This document shows positions 15,505 through 27,866 of a stretch of DNA of 64,000 bases, in pieces. The notes below the pieces were generated by a model. That model made no database searches. It was given only the letters and a program-made list of their open reading frames with translations, and was not told the DNA's origin. The DNA comes from Chrysomallon squamiferum. Its lineage: Eukaryota; Mollusca; Gastropoda; Neomphalida; Peltospiridae. Each line of letters begins with the position of its first letter. Within the stretch, counting starts at the first letter, position 1. The stretch is from assembly GCA_012295275.1 (NCBI GenBank), contig CM022670.1, positions 35,127,801-35,191,800 on the forward strand, read 5' to 3'. Position numbers and translations under genes: made by a program.

Positions 15505-15568
<64 letters not shown>
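15505..15568. repeat. (GA)n microsatellite
   Basis: About 32 uninterrupted units. Confidence 0.96.
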
Positions 15569-15570
<2 letters not shown>

Positions 15571-16006
15571 TATTACATATGTCTGAATTCAAATTTAAAT
15601 CAAGAAAAAATCATTTCAGCTTCCGGTCATGCGCAGTGACCCTCAGAAATGAGATACACTCTGCTTAGTTCACATTTATTTTACGAGTGCTCAGTTCAGA
15701 GAAATAATGCTCAAAATAAAATTTAAAATCAGAAATAATTACAAACAGCATATAAATCGAGTCATCATTATCTTCAGACCGAGGGAAATTAAATCGAAAA
15801 GACCGGTTCTTTATTTTTACGAAATGCAGATTTGGTCAGAAAAATTAAGACAGATACTGGAAGCCTGCGATGGAGGTTATTATTAATTCTAGATTTGAAA
15901 ACATTTGTCTGTTTCAAAGAAAATGTCTTAAGTAGTGTTTTTATTTTATTTTTATCGTTGTGTAGATGAAAATCGTGTTTTTTCACAAAAGTTCATAGCA
16001 TTGTAA

Positions 16007-16039
<33 letters not shown>

Positions 16040-17094
16040 TTTTTTGTTTGTTTAAAATCGTTGAACTGTTACAATAAGCAAAAATATTATTTCTACAAAA
16101 TAAGTAAATAAATAAATAAATAAATATTTTTTCAAAACGCATTAGTACGAAATCGTTCGAGTTAACATATTTCGTATTTTTGCATTCAGATAAAACATTC
16201 CTCCTTCAAGATAGATAAATCACATGTTTGTTTGCTGCAGTAAAAACTAATTTACAAATACCTTTGGTTAATTATGCTTACGATCTACTAACATAGTGAA
16301 AAGAAGTGTTGATAAGTTATGTTAATTAACATTTAAAAACGACAAACAAAAAACCTAAATAGCTAAGGAAATATAAACATTTACAATGGAAATTTCCAGT
16401 AAATTAATGATGACTTTAATAAAATTTTGAAATAAATTATTTAGTATGTGCAAATTAAAACCTTTAAAATAAATACGTTTTAACTCACTACGTTAAAATT
16501 TGATGAAAAGGATTTATCATAAATAAGACATAAAACCGCGTAAAATCGATATGATATCACAAACGTTCCCAAATATCGATCGAATGTATTTAGCAGCCAA
16601 TGAATAAAGGTCCTTGAAAAAAAATTATTTTATTTTTTTCAATTAATAAAATATTATATAGTAATTATTCAACTTTGGACAGCAAAAAATAGTGTTAGCA
16701 AAAAGAGATAAAGTAATGATTAAAAATTTAATTTTTAAAAAATCCGTGATAAATAGAATCATCCAAACGATTTGTTCTGATACCTGAATATTTTAGAACA
16801 AGCATTCTTACTTCGTTTTCAATTTCCACTAAATGCCAAATGTTTATATCATTATAGTAGTAGTAGTAGTTGTAGTAGTAGTAATAACAGCAGTAGTAGT
16901 AGTAGTAGACTAAAAAATAAATAATAATTTAAAACATTATAATAATCATAATAATAGTAATGACTACAGCCAGTAAAATTATATTACAAATATTTGCATA
17001 GCACATAATAAGTGGATCGCATAGAGTAATGAATGTTATTCAAACTCAGACTGAAAGACTTCAGTGCATATTATATTATTATAATATTCAAAAA

Positions 17095-17128
<34 letters not shown>

Positions 17129-17287
17129 TTAAAAAGTTATTTTTCGACCAATAGGAAACGTAAAATTTAAGAGAGTCGAGAAAATGACACTCGTCCTATT
17201 TGTCAAAACACTAATCTAGAAGAAATAAAATTAGTTTAAAAAAAAAAAAAAAAATTAGAAAAAAATGACGGTAGGAGTATTAAAATC

Positions 17288-17488
17288 CTAACGATCATTA
17301 CAAAGACTGTTTTCCAGGGATACTGTTTTCTTGACAGAGCTGTCAGTTAGTGATCTGTCGACACGTAAAGGTTTTGACTCCTGGCTGCCGAATTGATACT
17401 GCTGTGTAATCACAATATCAGAATCAACTGATGGTCGGTCGGTCGTGTGTGGTTTCTGGGGCCACCTGGGCGGGGTGACCACTCCCAC
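17288..17488 (-). other. Candidate unassigned exon or alternative 3' exon
   Basis: An open frame of about 66 codons, clearly richer in G and C than its surroundings, lies 2.7 kb downstream of the channel stop on the same strand. It is not low-complexity: it contains segments such as VDSDIVITQQYQFGSQ and DSSVKKTVSLENS, and ends CNDR before a TAG stop. There is no ATG start, so it would need to be spliced in. Possible acceptors are the CCCAG or CCCCAG near 17470-17460; the latter would join in phase 0 to a possible donor CAG|GTGGAA five codons before the channel stop. It matches no domain I know. It may equally be a chance frame or an exon of another gene. Confidence 0.25.
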
Positions 17489-18018
17489 TTAGTGACCGTT
17501 AGTCTTTGATTATAACATTTTGTGTCCATGAATAGAAGAATCTTGCAAAAAAAAAAAAAAAATGATTATCAGTTTCCTTCTTCTTCCTGTCCGAGAAAAG
17601 GTACCGAATACATGAATATCACATTTGTTGCCATTTTCAATGTTAGAAGATGCACATTAATACCTTTTTTCAACAAAAAAAAAACGTTTATTGTACATGT
17701 GGTAGAGTAATATGTTCCTGAACAGCAACTAAACACAAACATTTCATAAAAAAAACCCTACCCTAGTCGCACATGAAACATATTCATTTAACAGACAGTT
17801 TACTGATTTTAGATTCCTGAATACTTATTTTCAATATCTCGTCTATTCGTCTATTCGTCTATTCGTAATACTAAATCACAGAATCACGATTCAGCTTATT
17901 CGAATCCAAAAAAAACAACAACAACTGAGGTCTTTGAGCATAAATTGTAGTAATGTAACAGCATTTCTAAGTATAGGGCCGATGTGTGAATTGCCCAAAA
18001 CAATCGTTTCTCTGACTG

Positions 18019-18159
<141 letters not shown>

Positions 18160-19385
18160 ATTATTACTACTTTTTACTTTTCAAAATTAACAAACGAATG
18201 TTCCCCCCCAAAAAAAACAAGTCACGAATTTCAACACTCTCTGGATTCGAACCTTCCATCTCTCAGGCTCTATCAGGAACATTTAAAACGTTTCAAGAGG
18301 CAACTGTGATAAAAGTATCCTTTCATGCTGGCCACAGACAACTCTGGAATTACTTTCTATATATCACTTCCTAAAACTGTATGAGTACACATGTATCAGT
18401 GAAAAAAAACAAAACATGCAGCTATAATCAAGCAGTATTTCATTGTCATAACAAAGTACTGTCTTAAGTATTATATACTAGGTGTTATAAGTAAATGATT
18501 GAACAAGTAATTGATTAAACAAGGCCTCAAGTGATATTTTGCTCGGGTAGATAACTATTCTGTACCATCTAAATTATTTATTTTATTTTATTTTATTTTA
18601 TTTTATTTATTTATTTATTTATTTTTTTATTTTACCTATATTCTTGTGAATGAGTTATAATTCACTGATATATCATCAAAACGTCTATAACATACATATA
18701 AAAACGCTGCGAAGAAACAATCCTTTGCGACAAATCATAAGTCAATACAAAAGAGTTGTTTCCCTTGATCTTACTAAGTACATAATACGTTTTATGTTCA
18801 CGCGTTTGGTGGTGGGTATATAGATTAACAAATGTCTGTACTTATCTCTAATAGTGTACTTGTCTGTTTTCTTGGGAGTTTGGGCAGTTTATTATATGTA
18901 ATATGGCAACTTGTCTATATCTTTTATTGGATGTTCATCAATCTATAGTCATCCATTTTGAATTTTTTAAAATTTAACACGTACAAATACATGAGTCAGA
19001 ATTGATCGATATTATAAGCTACAAACCTCTAAATATCTGCTGATAATTATTATTTTTTACTTTTTATACATCAATTGGATCTTCGCTGATATTTGTTTTA
19101 ATTTAGGATAAACGATATTATTTAGATGAATAATCGGATATCTGAAGCATGGAAATAATTATAGATTATTTATAATTTTGTACATATAATTTCGATTTTT
19201 AAAGGCCATTGCTTTCGCCTTCATGAAAGCATTTTATAGTTCAGATCTGATGTCACAGAAGATAATATGAAAAATTTATTTATTTATTTATTTGATGCTT
19301 TTGTAATTTTATAAATATGCATTAATATTATATCTCTCCGATTTTCATTTTTTTAATATTATTATTTGTATTATTTATTTGTTTG

Positions 19386-19451
<66 letters not shown>
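19386..19451. repeat. (ATT)n microsatellite
   Basis: About 22 units, source of a poly-Tyr frame. Confidence 0.95.
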
Positions 19452-19453
<2 letters not shown>

Positions 19454-20207
19454 AGTTATAAATGTTTGATCCACTCATCGATTACTGCTAGAAAATATAC
19501 TCATTATTGTTTTCTCGTAACTAAGTATACAGTTATACTGGAAATTGTGTCATTAAATCAAAATTGTGACGATTTCAAATAGAATCTAACAAAATAAATG
19601 ATAGATTGCATAATATACAAAATTTAAAAAGTAATTAAAACAAAACAAAATAACTGATTAAATAAATAAATAAATAAATAAAGGAACTATCATAAAAATA
19701 CTAAGGGTGGTGGGAGATGGGAAAAAGTGATTTATACTTTGATTTTGAATTGAATAATTTTAGTTTTTTTAGGTTATTTTGGTTTTTTTACTATAGTTTT
19801 TTCATTACATTATTCTGATTGCTATTTTAAGAACTGATTGGATTCTGAAAGGAACCATTTCTTAGGGTGCATTTTTTCTTATTTGACCCTCATTTGTCTC
19901 AATATTGTTGAAAAGACACACAGAATGTGGAGAAATCCATGTTCGACAACGGTGGAATTTTGTTTCCGCGGAAGAATCCAACACAGTAGTTGGTTCCGCA
20001 TCCTCTCATCTGCTCATGCGCCAAGCCGCGCATGTATTTTGGTAGGTACATTCTTTTAATACTAGTCAATGATTTTCCTGTATTTGACTCGGTCTACCGC
20101 AAAAGGCAGTGAATGAAAACGTAGAACAAAATTACCCTGACCTTGGTCGTGAAACGTCTACGTATATATAAATATATATAAATATATATATATACAGTAG
20201 GCAAATC

Positions 20208-21308
20208 TCACAAAATTGTTTCCACCTGATATGTTACGCCGTCGTCCGACTGGCTTTTCACTGGTTTGTTTCTCCTCACGGAAAAATCGGAACGCGATTT
20301 CTTCAACATGATGTCGTCCATCGGATTGACGTCGGAAAACTTGGCAAGAGGAACGCACACCGTGGAGTCCCTCTCCTCGACGTCGTGCGGCCTCAGTTTG
20401 CCGTTCATGTACGGGCCGACGATGGCGGACTCCGCGGACGACTTGCGAACGGCCGGCGCGTCCGAATTGACCCCGCCCAGCGAGGTCGAGTTCTCGTGCA
20501 GGACGAAAGAGGCGGCGGAGACTTTCATCTTGCAGCCGTTGCTCCTCGAACGAACGTGTCTGTAAAACAGCGTGAAGTTGTTTGATATGACGGGAATCGT
20601 TAGAGCTACAAGTAAGACGCCGCTCACAGAACATGCCGTGCCGACGATGTACCCTATGGGCGTCTTCGGGTACACGTCGCCGTAGCCGACGGTCGTCATG
20701 GTGATGATGGCCCACCAGAAGCCCACTGGAATGGTATTGAAAGTGTCGCTAGGGTTGACAGCGTCTTTTCGCTCTGCATAGTAAATCATGGTGGCAAACA
20801 CGAGCATGCCTATCAAGAGGAAAATAAACAACATCATCAGCTCCTGCAGACTCGCCTTCAGCGCGTACACGAGAACTTTTAATGCCTGATAGTGTTTGAC
20901 CAAGTGGAAGATCCGGAACATTCTGATGATCCGGAGAATGAACATGATTTCAATGACCAGTCGCTCGTTCAGATAACACGCCTGCAGCGAGGAGTGCTGG
21001 AAAATCACTTGAACGTACAGCGGCACCAGAGCCAGCAGGTCTATGATGTTCATGGCCGAACGAACGAACCGCCATTTGTTTGGAGAGAACGCGAACCTGA
21101 ATATAAGTTCCAGTGTGAAAAACACCGTGCATATGACGTCCAGAACGTTGAGCGCTTCGTGGGATGCCATCACAATGGCGATGTCACCTTTGGAGTCGCC
21201 GTCGCAAGGTCTGGAAACGTTGAGGCGAGGTCGCAGTTCCGGTAGCGTTTCCAGACAAAACCCTGCTATTGACGTCACTACGAAAAGGAAAGAGGCAATG
21301 CCGTAAAT
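20208..21308 (-). CDS. Shaw-like: Shaw/Kv3-like voltage-gated K+ channel, 3' coding exon (S1-S6, pore and C-terminal tail)
   Basis: This 366-codon exon encodes the membrane part of a tetrameric voltage-gated potassium channel of the plasma membrane. It starts after an acceptor (tttgtatttcag) and reads I-Y-G-I-A-S without a start Met, so any apparent start at 21278 (a GTG) is false. Residues counted from the exon start: S1 about 1-20 with the Kv3-type FCLET; an Asn-Val-Ser glycosylation site at 30-32; S2 about 53-75 with the charge-transfer Phe and Glu, then SPNKW; S3 with NIID; S4 about 117-139; S5 about 157-178; pore helix FWWAIITMT; filter TVGYGD (20676-20693); S6 ending ALTIPVISNNF. The tail of about 115 residues is rich in Ser and charged residues and ends E-T-I-L, a class I PDZ-ligand form. 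A TGA stop follows at 20208-20210. GC content is far above the flanks. Paralogue assignment within Kv3/Shaw is uncertain; some stretches resemble Kv2. Confidence 0.93.
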   Translation of the reverse strand: MYGIASFLFVVTSIAGFCLETLPELRPRLNVSRPCDGDSKGDIAIVMASHEALNVLDVICTVFFTLELIFRFAFSPNKWRFVRSAMNIIDLLALVPLYVQVIFQHSSLQACYLNERLVIEIMFILRIIRMFRIFHLVKHYQALKVLVYALKASLQELMMLFIFLLIGMLVFATMIYYAERKDAVNPSDTFNTIPVGFWWAIITMTTVGYGDVYPKTPIGYIVGTACSVSGVLLVALTIPVISNNFTLFYRHVRSRSNGCKMKVSAASFVLHENSTSLGGVNSDAPAVRKSSAESAIVGPYMNGKLRPHDVEERDSTVCVPLAKFSDVNPMDDIMLKKSRSDFSVRRNKPVKSQSDDGVTYQVETIL

Positions 21309-21319
21309 CTGAAATACAA

Positions 21320-21338
21320 AAATAAATAAATAATTATT

Positions 21339-21376
<38 letters not shown>

Positions 21377-21400
21377 TATTTATTTATTTATTATTATTAT
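21320..21400. repeat. AAAT/ATC/ATT arrays beside the channel acceptor
   Basis: About 14 ATC units flanked by AAAT and ATT tracts start some 12 bp intronward of the splice acceptor at 21309. In the transcript this is a GAU-rich stretch in the branch-point zone. Confidence 0.9.
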
Positions 21401-22599
21401 TTTTTTTAATATAACAAAAACATGAATTATGCATCTATTAAAATAATGCTCTTTTTTTCATTGTTATATGTACTTCTTTGCGCTTATTTATTTATTTATA
21501 TACTGGTTCGTTTATTTGTTTGCTTTCTTGCTTGTTTCCTTCATTTACCTTGTTTTTTTATTTGCTTACTTATACAAAAACAATAGTTAAAAAAAAAAAA
21601 AAAAAAACACACAAAAACCCGTTATTCTCAAAGGACCGACTAAACCATAACAAAGCGAGGTTTTTAGGCAAATTTCGGAAACGACACTATCAGGGCAGCA
21701 GTGAACTTTGATATGAAAGCAGACGAGTGTCGCAAACTGCCGTCACGACTTGCCCCGGGGCTGGTTTGCTCGGGTTGTTGTTGACTGTTCTTTGTCACAG
21801 ACATCAGTCGGGACTCGAGCCGAGAGCTATAAAGCCAAATGATAATTGGACAGCAGGAAACGAGAAATGTTTGAAGTCCCCATAGATGAATCTCGATAGC
21901 TGTAGACAGAGAAAATAATGAACCCTACATTGTTCTAATCGCTACAAATCAGTTTTTTTTTTTTCTTCTCTACAGATATAAGGCCGTCTGGAAAACGCTT
22001 CTTACGTACTTTGCAAGAACAAATTTACAAATTAATTAAATGTGCCTTTCACGGAGTCGTTTTATGTCTTCATGGGCCGAGGTTGTTTGGTCTGATGGCA
22101 AAAAAAAAATGTCATTCGTTTTTCCTTTCTTTGTTTTCAGTGACGAAATAGAAAAACAATTAAATTAAGAACATGATAGGTTTTTGTAAACATTCGAAAT
22201 AATTGCTGGACATTTACGTAAACGATGGTTTAAAAGAATCCAGAAAAATTTCTGTTTTCTTTAAAAATCAAATATGGTTAAGCAATATTGTTTTCCAATT
22301 TTTTTTTTTTTTTTTTTTCCAAAGAACTTCATTTACTGTCTTAACACAAATAATATAATCTGAATGTATGTTTAACATTTTCAAATTTTTTTTTTAATGA
22401 AACCTGAATAAAATAATGATGTACCATTTTAATATAAAACAATTCTGATCCTCTGAACGTTATTTTATTTCATTTTATTTTATTATAAATTTTGTTTATT
22501 TATTATTTTTTTATTTAAATTTTGATTTGAATTAATTGTTGTTATTTTTATTGTTTGTTTTTTTTGTTGTTGTTATATTTTTTCGTTTTGACAAGATTA

Positions 22600-22633
<34 letters not shown>

Positions 22634-23779
22634 TAAATTATCTATTAAGAGAGAAAGAAGAAGAAGTGCACCATGAACTCGAGGATTCACAGTGATTACA
22701 TTTTATATTTTAGGACGCCAGAATCCCAGACAAGCGGTCTTCTTTTTAACGACTGTGACTGAGTGAAAATAAAGTTTTACGTCGATGAACTAACAACAAG
22801 TCAAAATAAACTGAACTATCAGTATTCATACTGAAATAATTGTGTATTTATTAATGCCTTAAATAATCGGTCATTATACAGTCTGGATCCTTTCTGTCAA
22901 ATGAAATAACCAAAGATTGCTGTGATATGTAAATACGTGGGCCAAAGGTCAGACTCTATGACATCTGACCCAGCCTTCATTGCCTAAATCAGTTCATGTC
23001 GACGAGTGCATCGGGCTATGTCGTGTCTCGAGTTAATGGGTGCAGATTATCGAGACTTCGATAAAATTTGCTGCCGATGCTCGCTGGTAGACATATTTAA
23101 GGCAAATTTGTTTTGATAAATGTCCTCAGAGAAAGACAAGGAAGGAACATCTATTAAAGATGACAAGGGATTTAAACATATTTTTTTTATAATGGTGGAC
23201 GGAACATCAACATTTAATATTATTATTCCTAGCAGTAGTTTGGTAACTAAACCAGCCTTTTTCGTAATAAAGTATGAGTCTTGGATACTCGTAATTTCCC
23301 ATTGTTACGTTAACATGATTTTAAAAGAAAAGAAAAGACAATAATTTATGTGTAGTCACATTTTACTGTGGAAATTTTGTTGCTGTCTATGGGAAGGTTC
23401 AAACAACAGATTACATTTCTGCTAGCAGATATAAAGAGTAACCCATAGTGGCAGCAACTGGTTTCTTATATAGGAATTTAACATTACGAAAATAATCATG
23501 ATTGGCAAAATAATTTATTATATTAATTTAATATGCATTTCATAGATTAAAAAATTCAGGAAGTAAATAAAATGAACAATCATTTTATATATAATTTTGT
23601 ATATTTAAAAAGACCTGACTTATAACATACCATGTAACATAAGTCTATTATTTTTTAACTGATTTTGTCAAATAGATCATTGTTGTATTATAATATATAT
23701 ATATACACACACATACACACAAAGACACATACACACACATAGATAGACAGATAGATAGATAGATTAGATAGATTAGATA

Positions 23780-24075
23780 GATAAAATATTGTTCATATAG
23801 CAGATTACAGTCCATTGACATAGCTAATTATAATATTATTTATAAAATCAGTCATAATAAATTAATATCAAACTGTTTATACAGCAGGTTATAGTATGTC
23901 AATATAGCTAATTATAACATTAATTATAAAGCCAGTTATAACAATATAATACAGCTTAATATAAAATTTACTTACATAGCCAGTTATAACCTGTTAGTAT
24001 TGCTAAATATACAATATAGTTAAATATACAAGTTAATAAAGCTAAACATACAAGTTAACGTAGCTAGACATGATG
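23780..24075. repeat. Degenerate tandem repeat
   Basis: Variants of ATAGCTAATTATAACATTA and CCAGTTATAACA recur many times with irregular spacing. It is an old AT-rich satellite-like stretch within the intron. Confidence 0.6.
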
Positions 24076-24830
24076 TTACTAAGATATCGTGGGATAATAC
24101 TGAAACAATGGAAAATTAATATTGACTGAACCCAGATCATTGCACAATCAGCAATTAATAATGTCAAAGACTTTATTAAAAGCAGTCAGTCCAGAATTCT
24201 GCAGAAGAAATCAGCTTCTGGCATCATGGTAATTTTTATTTTATTTTATTTTATTTTTTTTTTTTTATTTTTTTTGGTGTAAAACGTAGACAGGACTTGC
24301 ACTTTTGTTGCTTGTTAGATTGGTCCCACGATTACAGCACTATTCCATGACCCAGCGTGCCTATCTTCCACAATCGATTCCTAATATATTCCTGTCACGC
24401 GTAATTCTTGTGGTATTATGCACATCCACCCACCAGGGCGAACCGTGCATTATTTTGTTTCGGTGGAAATGCTTAGATAAGTGCAACAGACCACACTTCA
24501 TCATGTTGATAAAGAAAACATCGACGTTTTAACCCACTCAGTTTTGTTTTTTTATAAGTATACGGTAAATACGAGATTAATTGGGTATTTAATAGATATT
24601 CTCTGGACACAAACCTACGTATTCGAATGTACAAACAGACACATTCGAACGCTGAGATGCACGTACATACTCACATGTACGTGCACGTACGAACCCGCAC
24701 ATGCATAGGAACACGCCCGCACGCGAGTTTTCGTTCCAATCAGGTTTAAAATAACGTCGTAAATACGTCAAGAAAACATACAGTGAGAAACGCATACGCA
24801 AACATACGCGCAACAATGCGACCACTTTCA

Positions 24831-24892
24831 TGCAAGGCTGATCTGTTCATGCAAGGCTGATCTGTTCATGCAAGGCTGATCTGTTCATGCAA
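24831..24892. repeat. 19-bp tandem repeat, 3.3 copies
   Basis: The unit TGCAAGGCTGATCTGTTCA occurs three times without mismatch, followed by TGCAA. Confidence 0.95.
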
Positions 24893-24901
24893 AGTAACAT
24901 G

Positions 24902-25190
24902 TTTTCAGCATCATATTCATAGATGCAACAAAGAACTCAAATTACACATTATAACAAAGGTGTTTAGCACAATACACATATAACAAAGAACTCAAATTAC
25001 ACATTGTAACAAAGGTTTTTGAGCATCATGCACATAGATACACCAAAGAACTCAAATTACACATTGTAACAAAGGTTTTTAGCATTCATAAACATAGATA
25101 CAACAAAGAACTCAAATTACACATTGTAACAAAGGTTTTTAGCATCATAAACATAGATACAACAAAGAACTCAAATTACACATTGTAACA
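24902..25190. repeat. About 60-bp tandem repeat, nearly five copies
   Basis: The block AACAAAGAACTCAAATTACA followed by CATTGTAACAAAGGTTTTTAG recurs five times with small indels; the second copy lacks part of the ATAGATAC segment. Confidence 0.93.
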
Positions 25191-25857
25191 CCTTAAAACA
25201 GAAACGCATCGTATACAAAATACACACCCAACACACGAAACATACACAAAATACACAAACAACAGAGATAAATTACAAACTGGACACCAAAAAACCCAGG
25301 CAGAATGTACAAAATAAACAACAGACAAAAACACATAATATAAAACAGAGTACACAGTGAAGACAAGGCAACAGAGAATGATATCAGAGCTGGTACAAAA
25401 AGGTTATAAAACAGAGTAAATTAATCATATTTATCTTCTAATACAAACATGTACAGCTTAATGTAATCCCCCCCACCAATCCAAATATTATGACAAAGTA
25501 ATAGTAATCAGATTTAGTTTCACACAAACTGGAAACTAATTTGAAAACATTAATGTCGGATTTACGAATGTCGATTTTAGATGAATAACTGAACTCCTCC
25601 CACATAGGTTGTAATAAATGTACATGGTAAAAAAAAAAAAAAAAAGGTAATAAAATATATTTTTTCATTTAGCTTTTACAGTGGCTTTGTCTTGTATAAA
25701 CTGAGTAAACAAACATTTCAGCGTCGAAAATGATGCACCAGATGGAAAAAAAGAGAGAGAAAAAAAAAAAAAAGAAGAAAAAATCGATGCAAGGATCATT
25801 TATGTGAAAACAAAAAGACTGGGTTATGGGATCAGAAGAACGTGAATGTATACTGCA

Positions 25858-25957
25858 ATGGGCGGGTCGTTCTTGATTCACTCTTCAGGTGTAACAGGGA
25901 CTCTGCTAAAAGGGGATTAGATGGGCTGATTTGTCCGAAAAAGATTTTCAAACAGAA

Positions 25958-25988
<31 letters not shown>

Positions 25989-26010
25989 ACGCGTTTATTT
26001 TGCTTTTCCC
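25858..26010. repeat. Dispersed repeat copy A with internal T run
   Basis: This copy shares with 26800-26960 the blocks GGGGATTAGATGGG / GGGGATTAGAGGG, TGATTTG followed by a CC-rich short segment, a long T run, and AACGC/ACGCG-TATTTT after it. Orientation is the same in both. It may be a short retroelement; family unknown. Confidence 0.5.
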
Positions 26011-26799
26011 AAAAGATTTTCATTTGTTTAGAAATATACACAAGAGACTAAATATAAAACTCTCTTTCAACAAATGAGAGAAATACTAACATGTAAAAAG
26101 CGTAGAAATATGTTCTTTTTTTCTCTTATGGATGTGATAATATTTTACTAATCAGAGAAATTGCGCAGCTACACGATCTCGTGGAGTAGTTTCCCTTTGG
26201 AAGACTCTCCAGTCACCATTGAGATCCAAAACAACACGTGGCCTAGTCACAAACGACGGGTTATCTCAAGTTAAATACCGAACCAATCGATAACACAGCC
26301 CAGAATTCTGCAAGTCACTAAATTACAGCATGTGTTGGCAGTTACCGAAATAGAATCAAAAACAAAAGAATACTGAAAATAAAATTTAAAAACGCGTTTC
26401 TCGTATGGAACAGAACGTGAATGTAAAAATCACTGATAAACAGCCTTTAATTGCCAATATTTCCCAGGAGACTCTTCTTTACAAGAGCAACAGTAGATAA
26501 AAAAAATAAAAAATAACTGAAATAACCAACGAAATTCCCTTACGATTCGTGTTTTAACTCTTTGTTGTTGCTGGCTAGGGCCACGTCTAATTCCTATTCC
26601 GGAGGGAGATAGAGATTTGGTAATAACAGTGATGACTCATAGCGACAACAAATTGTTATTTCTGTTAAGCCCATGGAGATGAGATACAACACACTGCTGT
26701 AGCAGTAAAATCAGATACTATGAACCAAAAAAGTAAACACATCACAGTGGTGTTAATTCAGAAACAATTCTATTGCATTTGGAAAGAAACTTCGACACT

Positions 26800-26904
26800 T
26801 GAGGAGCGTATTCTGAATTTCGAAAGGCGCGTGGACACGTTTTGGGGGTTTATGGGGATTAGAGGGTTTGATTTGCTCCAGATATGACAAACATAAAAAT
26901 ACAA

Positions 26905-26935
<31 letters not shown>

Positions 26936-26960
26936 TTGCTTAACGCATATTTTCCTCATT
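26800..26960. repeat. Dispersed repeat copy B with internal T run
   Basis: Partner of the copy at 25858-26010, with similar blocks in the same order before and after the T run (26914-26937). Confidence 0.5.
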
Positions 26961-27866
26961 GTTTTTTTTCCAGAATGTGTGACGGCAGTTATACCCATTG
27001 AGTCATACGTTATTATGGAGGATATGCTTTTCAAGAAATGTTGGGGTTTTTGTTGTTGTTTTTTTGTATGCTTACTTTTATTGTGTTGTTTTGTTGTTGC
27101 TGTTGTTTGTTGTTGTTGTTTTTGTTTCTTTAAAAAAAATTCATTAGAAAACAAATTTAAATAAATAAATAAGTAAACTGGTAATTAAATAAATAAATAA
27201 ACAAATAAGCAATTGAATAAATAAATAAATAAACAAATAACTAAATAAGTAAATTGATAATTAAATAAATAAATAAGCAAATAAATAAATAAATAAATAA
27301 AAAAACAGATGGGGTACGCATTTTTCACTGTTAAAAATCAGGCTAGCTTACTGAACAGTTCTCCTTTACCAAACAGATAACCAATTTATTTTCGCTAGAT
27401 AGAAACAGAGTTTAATTTGGCAGACAGGACTGAGTAATAGAATGTCATTATTCCCGAATAAGACACAAAACAGAAGCTGTAATAAGATAGACGCCAGTAA
27501 TACATCAACTCATATAGACGCTGTTAGATATTTAAAACAGGAAGAAATCTGCAACCAAATAAAATTAATGAATATGCAGTTATTATTAGCTTTTCTTTTA
27601 TCTTTTATTTATCATTATTATTATTTTTATTATTATTATTATTATTATTTCTTCTTGAACGAGGTAATAAAAATATTAATAATTAACTGTTACGTGGAGT
27701 TCATACAAGACCACAGAGAGAACGAGAGACCGAAAACTTCCTCTCCTCAATAAGCTACAGTTTTTCGATGAGCAGTAAGGTTGAGAGGTATGCACTACGC
27801 ATTCCAATACAGACCCAAACAAATACACTTCTGATAATCAAGTCGTTGATACAGCCCAGCGAACTC

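Noticed and set aside
18230-18300. B-box-like GGTTCGAATCC on the minus strand near 18253
   Set aside because: No convincing A box lies at tRNA spacing and no tRNA fold is visible. It could be the remnant of a SINE, but support is too thin for a feature.
20266-21306. Plus-strand open frames opposite the channel exon
   Set aside because: They are antisense shadows of a GC-rich coding exon with clear minus-strand homology.
24902-25190. CRISPR-like regular repeat
   Set aside because: The repeat units are contiguous without unique spacers, and the genome is eukaryotic.
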